From CAYSPU01 sp964432995 (GTDB taxonomy: Bacteria > Verrucomicrobiota > Verrucomicrobiia > Limisphaerales > JAHDYP01): 47,752 nt of DNA. Each line of letters opens with the position of its first letter. The first letter of the stretch is position 1. The notes beneath the pieces were generated by a model. The model worked only from the letters and a program-made list of their open reading frames with translations. It was not told the DNA's origin and ran no database searches. This document shows, piece after piece, positions 8,249 through 14,920 of this stretch. Made by a program: the position numbers and the translations under genes. The DNA lies in NCBI GenBank assembly GCA_964432995.1, contig CAYSPU010000007.1:1-47752 (forward strand), read 5' to 3'.

Positions 8249-8863
8249 CGATCGCGCTTTCGATCCAGCATACCGCGACCACACCGGTCGCCGCCCGCGA
8301 CCGGGTCGTCAGCCCTTTCAACTCCGGCAGGCGCCCCCGGGTTTCACCAAAGTAGCTCGACGACGCCGGAAGGCTCCTGCCCCTGGGCGTGCACCGTCCC
8401 CGGGATATGCCAGCCAGCCTCCCACCACCGCGCCGCGCCCGCAACCCCGATCTGCGGCGCCGCGTGGATCCGGGCGTATCTTGACACTGCCCCCGGACCG
8501 CGGCTCTTCTGAGCCGCAGCCGGACCGCGACCGCACGCCGGATGGGCTCTGCGGGTCAGAAGACCCGCGCCCCAAAATGCTGAGCAGGCTCATTGGGGGC
8601 AGTGTCAAGATGCGCCCCGTGGATCCCGCCTCGGCTGCGGAACACCCTCTCTCCCTGCGAGGGGGAGGGGGACGGGGTGAGGGGGCCGGATGCATGGACA
8701 GGTTCTCCCGAAGACTGGCGCGACGCCGTGTCATGACTCGCGAGCCCGTCTCCACATCGCACAAACCTGAAACATACCGGACCCGCCTGAAGTCGGAAGG
8801 GATGAACTCGATCGAATGAAGAGAACAGTCGGAAACAACTGAAACACGACCTGCCCCAATCCC
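8249..8863. other. Divergent intergenic region with repeat element B
   Basis: About 615 bp without a convincing gene. It carries the paired-hairpin repeat at 8466-8626, followed at about 8640-8690 by a purine-rich low-complexity stretch (CCCTCTCTCCCTGCGAGG then GGGAGGGGGACGGGG). Promoters for the sigma operon (minus) and the DUF6249-like gene (plus) must lie here, but I could not pick a convincing pair of boxes. Confidence 0.5.
8466..8626 (+). repeat. Dispersed repeat B: BIME-like paired hairpins bounded by inverted repeats
   Basis: Outer inverted repeats at 8466-8494 and 8595-8626 share TATCTTGACACTGCCCCC and its complement (one T/C difference) plus a flanking GGATCC. Inside lie two hairpins: GCGGCTC-TTCT-GAGCCGC (8500-8517) and GCGGGTC-AGAA-GACCCGC (8551-8568). 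The hairpins are inverted copies of one another with one compensated base pair, and their tetraloops are complementary. A diverged second copy lies at 14740-14840 in the opposite orientation. Confidence 0.88.
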
Positions 8864-9313
8864 ATGAATGCCGTTGCGATCCCTCTACTTGCCGAAGCCA
8901 CCGGGGTCTTCCTGGTCCCCACCGTCGCCATCGTGATGTCGCTGCTGATCCCCATTCTGGCGATCGTCTCCGACGCCAAGAAGAAGCGGGCCATCTACGA
9001 ACTGCATCACCGGGAACGACTGGCCGCCATCGAGAAAGGCATGGAAATCCCACCCCTTCCGCCCGAACTCCTCAACGGCAGCCACCACGCCAGAGGCCCC
9101 AGGAACGGTCTCCTCCCGGGCTTGATCTGGAGCGCGGTCGGCATCGGCATGCTCATCGCCATGCAGGACATGGACGTCGAAGTCACCAAGTTGGGTTTCA
9201 TCCCTCTCCTCGTGGGCATTGCCTACTTGGCCTACTACCTCCTCGAAGGCCGCAGGCTCGCGGCCGAGGCGCGCAAGGCCGAAAGCCTCCCTCCCGCTCC
9301 CGCGCAGCCATAG
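8864..9313 (+). CDS. DUF6249-like small membrane protein
   Basis: A 149-residue protein with an N-terminal hydrophobic segment (about 10-35, LVPTVAIVMSLLIPILAI), a charged stretch with KKKRAIYELHHRERLAAIEK and GMEIPPLPPELL, and two further membrane segments (about 83-100 and 110-128). The pattern of one helix, a basic amphipathic segment with HxxRLAAIEKGMEIP, then two helices matches DUF6249-type proteins as I know them. These are often encoded near ECF sigma/anti-sigma pairs, as here (divergent, about 600 bp away). The molecular role is unknown; it may belong to the same envelope-stress circuit. Confidence 0.7.
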   Translation: MNAVAIPLLAEATGVFLVPTVAIVMSLLIPILAIVSDAKKKRAIYELHHRERLAAIEKGMEIPPLPPELLNGSHHARGPRNGLLPGLIWSAVGIGMLIAMQDMDVEVTKLGFIPLLVGIAYLAYYLLEGRRLAAEARKAESLPPAPAQP

Positions 9314-9414
9314 TTGGATCCGCAGCCCCGGGCGTTCCTTCGAGCACGCCGACAGCGAAAGGTCCGGATTTGTCTTCTTCGGCGGCTCACGCGCCGCCAC
9401 GTTCGATCCCATTC

Positions 9415-9450
9415 CGTTGCACGCAGCGTTGCATGCAGCGTTGCAGAAGC
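9415..9450. repeat. Three tandem 12-bp units
   Basis: CGTTGCACGCAG, CGTTGCATGCAG and CGTTGCAGAAGC in succession; the third is degenerate. Probably slippage-derived; no function is evident. Confidence 0.75.
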
Positions 9451-9586
9451 AGTGATCCCGCGAGAAGACCACCGCCACTTCCCGCAGCTTTTTCGCGTCC
9501 ACCCCTCATCCGCGAGCCCGCCATCCGGGGCGGAGCTCGATTCTGGCCGGCCCTCCCGCAGAGGGAAAGCCCGGCCCGCTCAGCCC

Positions 9587-9602
9587 TGGCATGATACCTG
9601 CC
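9587..9602 (+). promoter_or_regulatory. Candidate sigma-54 (-24/-12) promoter of trxA
   Basis: TGGCATGATACCTGCC matches TGGCACG-N4-TTGCA at 9 of 12 fixed positions and keeps the essential GG and GC with 10 bases between. The -12 GC is 15 bp before the trxA ATG, giving a very short leader. A sigma-54 activator is encoded at 44304-45683. Unproven; it could be chance. Confidence 0.35.
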
Positions 9603-9616
9603 AATGACCGGGCCAG

Positions 9617-9964
9617 ATGAATATGACGAACACCTCGGAACCCACCGCGCATCGGGTTGTTGAACTCGGCACTGGCGACTTCGATGCCGCCATTCAACAC
9701 GGCGTCACCCTCGTTGATTTCTGGGCGCCCTGGTGTGGCCCCTGCCGCATGCAGGCACCGGTCCTGGATCAGGTGGCAGAGCGAATGGGTTCCCGGGCCA
9801 GGATCGCCAAGGTCAATGTGGACCATGCCCCCGATCTCGCGGGGCGGTTCCAGATCACGGGCATCCCCACCCTTCTGCTGTTCAAGAACGGCCAAGTAGC
9901 CCGTCAGTTTGTTGGTGTGCAATCCGCGTCGACTCTGGTGTCTGCTCTCGAGGCCGTACTGTAA
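9617..9964 (+). CDS. trxA: Thioredoxin
   Basis: A 115-residue thioredoxin fold. The active site WCGPC follows VDFWAP at about residues 38-42, and the cis-proline motif GIPTLLLFKNG lies at about 83-93, both typical of TrxA. It is a cytoplasmic disulfide reductant for proteins such as peroxiredoxins and is normally recharged by thioredoxin reductase. The ATG at 9617 is used; a second in-frame ATG at 9623 is also possible. It is separated by about 375 bp from a peroxiredoxin gene on the same strand, so a functional link in thiol redox is likely, though co-transcription is unproven. Confidence 0.93.
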   Translation: MNMTNTSEPTAHRVVELGTGDFDAAIQHGVTLVDFWAPWCGPCRMQAPVLDQVAERMGSRARIAKVNVDHAPDLAGRFQITGIPTLLLFKNGQVARQFVGVQSASTLVSALEAVL

Positions 9965-10339
9965 CCACCCGGCGCATCACCCGATCGACCCAGCCCTTAC
10001 GTCATAGAGAACGCGAGCCACCCATCGGCCTCAAGACTCGGCGGTTGACCGTGAAGGTATCACTGAGACGGTGTGCGGTCCAAGGCGATGGCGGGTCCGG
10101 TCCACGCCGAACAGCAGCGCTTCTTGAAGTCCGTCACATGACAGAAGGAGAGAACAGCTATCATCCGATGGCAAACGAATGATGGCGAATGATGGCGGAT
10201 GCAGCCCGTGCCTGGCGGGCGCGGTCGCGCTCTTCGTGTGGTTCGAAAAACGCAGATTGTGATGTCCAAACCGGAAGACGGAAACCAAAGCCAACCGAGA
10301 CACGGAGCAGTTGCTCCGACTCATCAAGACCATAAAACC
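9965..10339. other. Intergenic region between thioredoxin and peroxiredoxin genes
   Basis: No supported gene. There is a short direct repeat of CGAATGATGG at about 10175-10195. I see no clear terminator or promoter. Confidence 0.45.
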
Positions 10340-11047
10340 ATGACGACTGACACCAGAACCTCCGAGACCACTTCCGTTGTTCGCGTTCCCCTGATTGGCG
10401 AGACGGCGCCGGCCTTCACGGCGCATACCACCCAAGGTCCGATCAACTTCCCGCATGATTACGCGGGCAAGTGGGTCATTCTGTTCAGCCACCCGGCGGA
10501 CTTCACGCCGGTCTGCACCACGGAGTTCATGACGTTCGCCACGATGATGCCCGAGTTCAAGGTCCTGAACTGCGAACTCGTCGGCCTCTCCATCGACAGC
10601 CACTACGCTCACATCGCCTGGCTGCGGACCATCAAGGAGAAGATCCGCTACAAGACCATGTCGAACGTCGAAGTGACCTTCCCGCTGATTTCCGATGTGA
10701 AGATGGACGTGGCCAAGGCCTACGGCATGGTTCAGCCGGGTGCCAGCAGCACCGAGGCCGTGCGCGCCGTCTTTATCATCGATCCCCAGGCCAAGATCCG
10801 CGCCGTCCTTTACTACCCGCTGTCCAACGGGCGCAATTTCCCGGAAATCAAGCGCCTCTTGATCGCCCTGCAAACGACCGACAAGCACGGCTGCGCCACG
10901 CCTGCGGACTGGCAGCCGGGCGAAGATGTCATCGTCCCCCCGCCCGGTTCCTGCGGCACCGCCAAGCAGCGGGTTGAAAAACCCGATCCGGACGCCTACG
11001 CTCTCGACTGGTTCATGACCTTCAAAAAGCTGCCAAAAGTCGACTGA
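10340..11047 (+). CDS. Peroxiredoxin, Prx6 (1-Cys/archaeal) type
   Basis: A 235-residue protein. The ATG at 10340 (MTTDTRTSETT) is chosen because sequence upstream of it in frame is not peroxiredoxin-like. The peroxidatic motif PADFTPVCTTEF places the catalytic Cys at residue 59. Length and the C-terminal extension (CATPADWQPGEDVIVPPPGSC) match the long Prx6 group, including archaeal enzymes that use extra C-terminal cysteines. It should reduce hydrogen peroxide or alkyl hydroperoxides in the cytoplasm. The next gene, an FAD disulfide reductase with a rhodanese domain, starts 1 bp after the stop, so the two form an operon and the reductase may supply its thiol reductant. Confidence 0.92.
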   Translation: MTTDTRTSETTSVVRVPLIGETAPAFTAHTTQGPINFPHDYAGKWVILFSHPADFTPVCTTEFMTFATMMPEFKVLNCELVGLSIDSHYAHIAWLRTIKEKIRYKTMSNVEVTFPLISDVKMDVAKAYGMVQPGASSTEAVRAVFIIDPQAKIRAVLYYPLSNGRNFPEIKRLLIALQTTDKHGCATPADWQPGEDVIVPPPGSCGTAKQRVEKPDPDAYALDWFMTFKKLPKVD

Positions 11048-11048
11048 A

Positions 11049-12755
11049 ATGAACCCGAATCGCATCCTGATCATCGGCGGTGTGGCAACCGGCGCGAAAG
11101 CGGCGGCGCGGGCCCGGCGCCGCGATCCCCACGCCGAGATCACCATCGTGGAACGCGGACGGCTTCTCTCCTATGCCGGTTGCGGCATGCCCTATTACAT
11201 CCAGGGCCAGGTCCACGATTTCCACGAGCTGATGTCCACGCCCGTCGGCGTGATCCGCGATGGGACCTTCTTCCAGAACGTGAAGGACATCCGGGTGCGC
11301 AACCAAACGCTGGCGGAGAAGATCGATCGTGCTCGCAAAACGGTCAGCGTGGTCCATGTGGCCACCGGCGAAAAGGCCGAGCTCCCGTATGACAAGCTGG
11401 TGCTGGCCACGGGCGGCATTCCCATCGAACCACGCCTGGAAGGCACGAACCTCAACCGTGTCTTTCGGCTGAACCTGCCCGACGACGCCCTGGCGATCCG
11501 CGAGGCCATCGACCACGGCAATGTGAAACGGGCGGTGCTGATCGGCGGCGGCTTGATCGGGCTTGAGACCGCCGAAGCGCTCGCGGCCCGCGGAATCCAA
11601 GTCACGCTCGTCGAGATGCTCGACCAGTTGTTGCCCGCCATGTTGGACTGGGAGGTCGCGGCGTTCCTCGAGAAGTGCTTGCGCGGACACGGCCTCGAAA
11701 TCCGGCTCGGGGAGAAAGTGACCTGCCTCGAGGGGGATGGCGACGGCAACGTGGCGCGCGTGCATACCACGGGCGGAGTGATCGAGGCCCAAATGGTCAT
11801 GATCGCCATCGGCGTCCGGCCGAACGTCCAACTGGCCAAGGAAGCCGGGCTGACCATCGGCGCGACCGGCGCGATTGCCGTCAACGACCGGCTCCAAACC
11901 AGCGATCCCGACATCTATGCCGGCGGTGACTGCGTCGAATGCACCCACCTCCTGACGGGGCAGAAGGTGTTCGTTCCGCTCGGTTCCACCGCGAACAAAC
12001 ACGGCCGCATCATCGGCGACAACGTCACGGGCGGCGCGGCAACCTTTCCCGGCATTGTGGGCACCACGGTATTCAAGGTGCTCGACTACAACCTGGCGCG
12101 GACCGGCCTCACGGAGAAGCAGGCCCGCCAGCTCGGCCATTCGGTGGTAACGGCTCTGGTGCCCGGACCCGATCGCGCGCACTACTACCCGACGGCCGCC
12201 ACCCTGCTGGTGAAACTGGTGGCCGATGCCACCACGGGACGGCTCCTGGGGGCCCAGGTCCTCGGCCCCGGCGACGCCGTCAAGCGGATCGATGTGCTGG
12301 CCACGGCACTCACCTTTGGCGCGACCGTGAACCACCTCGCGGATCTGGACCTGGGCTACGCGCCGCCGTATTCGTCGGCGGTCGACCCGCTGGCCCATGC
12401 CGCCAACGTCGTGCGCAACAAACTCGAAGGCCTGGCCAAGGCCCTCACGCCGCAGCAACTGAAGGCCAAGCTCGACACCGACGACCCGGTCGTGTTGCTG
12501 GATGTCCGCATTCAAGGGGAGCGCGACCAACTGCAACTGCGCGACCGGCGTGTGGTGTGGATACCGCTGGGCCAATTGCGCCGGCGCCGTGACGAGCTGC
12601 CCCGCGACCGGGAGATCGTCTGCTTCTGCAAAGTCAGCCAACGCGGTTACGAGGCGCAGCGAATCCTGGAAGGCGAAGGCTTCACCAACGTCAAGTTCCT
12701 CGACGGTGGTCTCGTCGCGTGGCCCTATCCGCTCGCCAGCGGCGGCGAGAAGTGA
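11049..12755 (+). CDS. FAD-dependent CoA-disulfide reductase-like enzyme with C-terminal rhodanese domain
   Basis: A 568-residue protein. The N-terminal FAD-binding motif is ILIIGGVATGAKAAARARR. Cys45 lies in LLSYAGCGMPYY, the single redox cysteine typical of CoA-disulfide/NADH-oxidase-type enzymes rather than a CxxxxC pair. The NAD(P)-binding motif VLIGGGLIGLETAEALAARG is at about 160-180 and the second FAD motif IYAGGDCVE at about 287-295. Residues about 465-565 form a rhodanese-like domain with DVRIQGERDQLQLRD and the Cys-containing loop IVCFCKVSQRGYEA. Such fusions (CoADR-RHD) reduce CoA disulfide, polysulfide or persulfide. Its start is 1 bp after the peroxiredoxin stop. The exact substrate is not determined. 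Confidence 0.9.
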   Translation: MNPNRILIIGGVATGAKAAARARRRDPHAEITIVERGRLLSYAGCGMPYYIQGQVHDFHELMSTPVGVIRDGTFFQNVKDIRVRNQTLAEKIDRARKTVSVVHVATGEKAELPYDKLVLATGGIPIEPRLEGTNLNRVFRLNLPDDALAIREAIDHGNVKRAVLIGGGLIGLETAEALAARGIQVTLVEMLDQLLPAMLDWEVAAFLEKCLRGHGLEIRLGEKVTCLEGDGDGNVARVHTTGGVIEAQMVMIAIGVRPNVQLAKEAGLTIGATGAIAVNDRLQTSDPDIYAGGDCVECTHLLTGQKVFVPLGSTANKHGRIIGDNVTGGAATFPGIVGTTVFKVLDYNLARTGLTEKQARQLGHSVVTALVPGPDRAHYYPTAATLLVKLVADATTGRLLGAQVLGPGDAVKRIDVLATALTFGATVNHLADLDLGYAPPYSSAVDPLAHAANVVRNKLEGLAKALTPQQLKAKLDTDDPVVLLDVRIQGERDQLQLRDRRVVWIPLGQLRRRRDELPRDREIVCFCKVSQRGYEAQRILEGEGFTNVKFLDGGLVAWPYPLASGGEK

Positions 12756-12756
12756 A

Positions 12757-12972
12757 ATGCCGGTGATTCCCGGGCCGGCCGCCTCCTTCGACGCCGTGCT
12801 GTCCCGGAACGTCATCCATCACTTCGATGACCCTCCTCGTTCAGGAGATCGACTGTGGCGCCGCCTCGTCTTCGCCCTCGCATTCTGCAATGCTCGGTCG
12901 GGCGCGGGCTTGCAGCCTGCTCGCATCAACACCTCGGATCCGATCGCCCCCTCCACAGCGCGAGTCGTTTGA
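12757..12972 (+). pseudogene. Remnant of a class I SAM-dependent methyltransferase
   Basis: A 71-codon frame opening 1 bp after the upstream stop. Residues about 9-25 read SFDAVLSRNVIHHFDDP, the motif at the end of the Rossmann core of class I methyltransferases (D-x-V-x-x-x-x-V-x-H-H). The SAM-binding glycine motif that should precede it is absent, and the following sequence loses similarity within about ten residues. I read this as a short internal scrap left by deletion. A chance match is possible but unlikely for this length. Confidence 0.5.
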
Positions 12973-13008
12973 CCGCCATTTGCCGCCCCTCGGGATTCGT
13001 CAGCCGTC

Positions 13009-13024
13009 TGGCATGATCCGTGCA
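13009..13024 (+). promoter_or_regulatory. Candidate sigma-54 site upstream of the CooC-like gene
   Basis: TGGCATGATCCGTGCA matches TGGCACG-N4-TTGCA with two differences and keeps GG-N10-GC. It shares TGGCATGAT with the trxA site at 9587. The ATG is 75 bp further on. Speculative. Confidence 0.3.
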
Positions 13025-13098
13025 CAAACGATCGCCAACCGTGCTCGGTACCCTGGCCGCGGCGTCTCGTATCGGCCGCTGGGACCGGGCATATCCAT

Positions 13099-13992
13099 AT
13101 GCCAAACAAGAACAGAACTCTGGCGGGTCGGCGCATCGGCCTCTTCGGACGCGGCGGCAGCGGGAAGAGCACTTGCACCGTTCTCCTGGCCAAGGTGCTC
13201 GCCCAAGCCGGCTATGCCGTATGCGTGGTCGACGCCGATTCGACCAACGAAGGATTGCCCCAGGCCCTGGGTGCGGACAAGACCCCTGAACCGTTGCTGG
13301 AGTGGTTTGGCGGCACGGTGTTCAGTGGCGGCCCGGTGACGTGTCCGGTCGATGACCCGCTGCCGATCGCCGGGTCACGATTGGCCCCCGGCCAACTGCC
13401 TGCCCGGTACGTCGGCCAAACACCGGAAGGCATTCGCGTGTTCCTGGCCGGCAAGATCGGGCCGCTTGGGCCGGGCGCCGGATGCGACGGACCAATGACC
13501 AAGATCGCGCGCGATTTCTCCTACGAGGCGGAGGAGCAGGCAACGGTCACCCTGGTGGACTTCAAGGCCGGCATCGAGGACGCCTCGCGCGGCGTGATTA
13601 CGAGTCTGGACTGGGTCATCGTGGTCCTGAATCCCACCCATGCCGGCGTCCGCGCGGCGGTCACCATGAAGACCCTCCTGAGACAGATGCGCGCCGGCGC
13701 CTTGCCGGCCACGCAACACCTGTCCTCACCGGAACAGGTGGAGTTGATTCGACGCGCCTACCGGGAGGCGCGCACGCGCACCGCCCTCTATGTGCTCAAC
13801 CAGGTCCCCGATGCCGCCACCGAGAGTCTCCTCCGGCAACGCCTGTCCGAGGCGGGGATTCAGGCGGTCGCTTCGATCCAAGACGACCCCGCTCTGCGGC
13901 AGGCGTGGTTGGAGGGCGGGTGTCTCCGCAGTGCCGCCGCCGAGGCGGAGGTGGCCAAGATCCTCAACGCCCTGCATTCTGATCCTCCATGA
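13099..13992 (+). CDS. CooC/MinD-like P-loop ATPase
   Basis: A 297-residue protein with a deviant Walker A motif GRGGSGKST at 17-25, a switch segment VVDADSTNEGLPQALG at about 43-58 and VTLVDFKAGIED at about 150-161. The layout matches CooC-type nickel-insertion ATPases of the SIMIBI class. CooC proteins normally carry a metal-binding C-x-C; at the equivalent place (about residue 129) this protein has GCDGPMTK, so only one Cys remains. No carbon monoxide dehydrogenase is in the window. A maturation or partner-activating ATPase is likely; the client is unknown. Its last codons overlap the TrmO-like gene (ATGA), implying translational coupling. Confidence 0.8.
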   Translation: MPNKNRTLAGRRIGLFGRGGSGKSTCTVLLAKVLAQAGYAVCVVDADSTNEGLPQALGADKTPEPLLEWFGGTVFSGGPVTCPVDDPLPIAGSRLAPGQLPARYVGQTPEGIRVFLAGKIGPLGPGAGCDGPMTKIARDFSYEAEEQATVTLVDFKAGIEDASRGVITSLDWVIVVLNPTHAGVRAAVTMKTLLRQMRAGALPATQHLSSPEQVELIRRAYREARTRTALYVLNQVPDAATESLLRQRLSEAGIQAVASIQDDPALRQAWLEGGCLRSAAAEAEVAKILNALHSDPP

Positions 13993-14507
13993 CTCTCCCC
14001 TCCCCGCAGGGTGCGCGCGCACCCGTAGTGTTTCAGCCGATTGGGATCATTCGCTCCCGCCACCGGTCGGCGGAACGCACCCCGATCCAGCCGGTGTTTG
14101 CGAGCGGATGTCCCGGCCGGGTGGAGCTGTTCCCGGCATACCGCGAGGGTCTCCGCGATCTCGAGGGCTTCTCCCACGTGATCTTGCTCTATCACCTGCA
14201 CCGAGCCGGACCACCGCAGTTGACCGTCCGCCCGTTCCTGGGCGACCGGCCCTGCGGAGTCTTCGCCACCCGCCATCCGCAGCGCCCCAACCCCATCGGC
14301 TTCAGTTTGGTGCGACTGTCTCGAATCCAAGGATGCATCCTGCACCTCCTGGACGTGGACATTCTCGACGGCACTCCCTTGCTCGATATCAAGCCGTTCG
14401 TGCCACGGTTCGACCGGGTGCCGCGCGCCCGCGGCGGCTGGACCACGAGGGTGCCGAACCGGGTCGCCGCCCGGAAGGGAAGGCGCTTGCGCTTTCATGA
14501 TCCGTAG
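13989..14507 (+). CDS. trmO: TrmO-like tRNA (t6A37) N6-methyltransferase
   Basis: A 172-residue protein of the TsaA/YaeB (TrmO) family. Conserved segments are QPIGIIRSRHRSAERTPIQP near the N-terminus, GLRDLEGFSHVILLYHLHRA in the middle, and the signature FATRHPQRPNPIGFSLVRL at about 92-110 followed by LDVDILDGTPLLDIKPFVPRFD. Family members use SAM bound by an unusual beta-barrel to methylate N6-threonylcarbamoyladenosine at position 37 of some tRNAs. The start codon overlaps the stop of the CooC-like ATPase, so the two are coupled. Some family members lie in metal or cofactor contexts and may act on other substrates, so the tRNA role is by homology only. Confidence 0.87.
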   Translation: MTLPSPQGARAPVVFQPIGIIRSRHRSAERTPIQPVFASGCPGRVELFPAYREGLRDLEGFSHVILLYHLHRAGPPQLTVRPFLGDRPCGVFATRHPQRPNPIGFSLVRLSRIQGCILHLLDVDILDGTPLLDIKPFVPRFDRVPRARGGWTTRVPNRVAARKGRRLRFHDP

Positions 14508-14508
14508 T

Positions 14509-14549
14509 GCCGACATTCCTGTCGGCGTCATGCCGGCTGGAAATCCGGC
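14509..14549. repeat. Repeat C: paired hairpins with complementary TTCC/GGAA loops
   Basis: Hairpin 1 is GCCGACA-TTCC-TGTCGGC (14509-14526), perfect. Hairpin 2 is GCCGGCT-GGAA-ATCCGGC (14532-14549), with one mismatch. They begin 1 bp after the trmO stop codon. The loops are reverse complements of each other, as in repeat B, though the stem sequences differ. It may end or stabilise the trmO transcript. Confidence 0.75.
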
Positions 14550-14920
14550 GCAACGCAGTTCACGGACCCAAGGCGCATCAAACCGTTGGCTGTCATTGCT
14601 CTCCGTGAACCGCTCTCAGGCAGACGGGGGAATCACTCCATCCGTAATCGTGATCGTCATCGCCACGGTTCTCCTGCAACTCCAGACGAGGCCGTGCGCC
14701 GCCACGTCTGGCCTGTGCCCCCGATTCAGGCGCTGAGCCCTTCGGGGCGCGGGCCTTCTGACCCGCAGGGCCAGTCCAGTGTGCGATCGCGATCCGGCTG
14801 GCTCAGAAGAGCCGCAGTCCGGGGGCAGCATCCAGATGCGACCGCGGTGCTCCGGCGCGTTCCTTTGCGCTTTCCACCGGTTCCCGGCGGCGTATGGTTC
14901 AGTGTTCTGAGGGTCATCGT
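14550..14920. other. Intergenic region before the metallophosphoesterase gene
   Basis: About 370 bp without a supported gene. The main content is the inverted copy of repeat B at 14740-14840. Confidence 0.5.
14740..14840 (-). repeat. Dispersed repeat B, second copy, opposite orientation
   Basis: Its reverse complement aligns with 8476-8573 through CTGCCCCCGGA, CGGCTCTTCTGAGCC, a shared GCCGGAYCGCGAYCGCAC spacer and CTGCGGGTCAGAAG. Hairpins are at 14749-14766 (loop TTCT, one mismatch) and about 14798-14815 (loop AGAA). The outer inverted repeats of the first copy are not preserved. Confidence 0.85.

Larger units (their letters stand above)
9314..9616. other. Intergenic region with short tandem repeat
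   Basis: About 300 bp without a supported gene. It contains three near-copies of CGTTGCAYGCAG at 9415-9450 and a possible sigma-54 site at 9587-9602 just upstream of thioredoxin. Confidence 0.5.

Noticed and set aside
8640..8690. Purine-rich CCCTCTCTCCC/GGGGGAGGG stretch as a functional G-quadruplex
   Set aside because: It has the G-runs needed, but similar low-complexity stretches are common between genes in GC-rich genomes, and nothing ties it to a neighbouring gene.
10199..10339. A longer peroxiredoxin starting at 10199
   Set aside because: The extra residues are not peroxiredoxin-like and include basic low-complexity sequence. The ATG at 10340 gives the usual start for the family.
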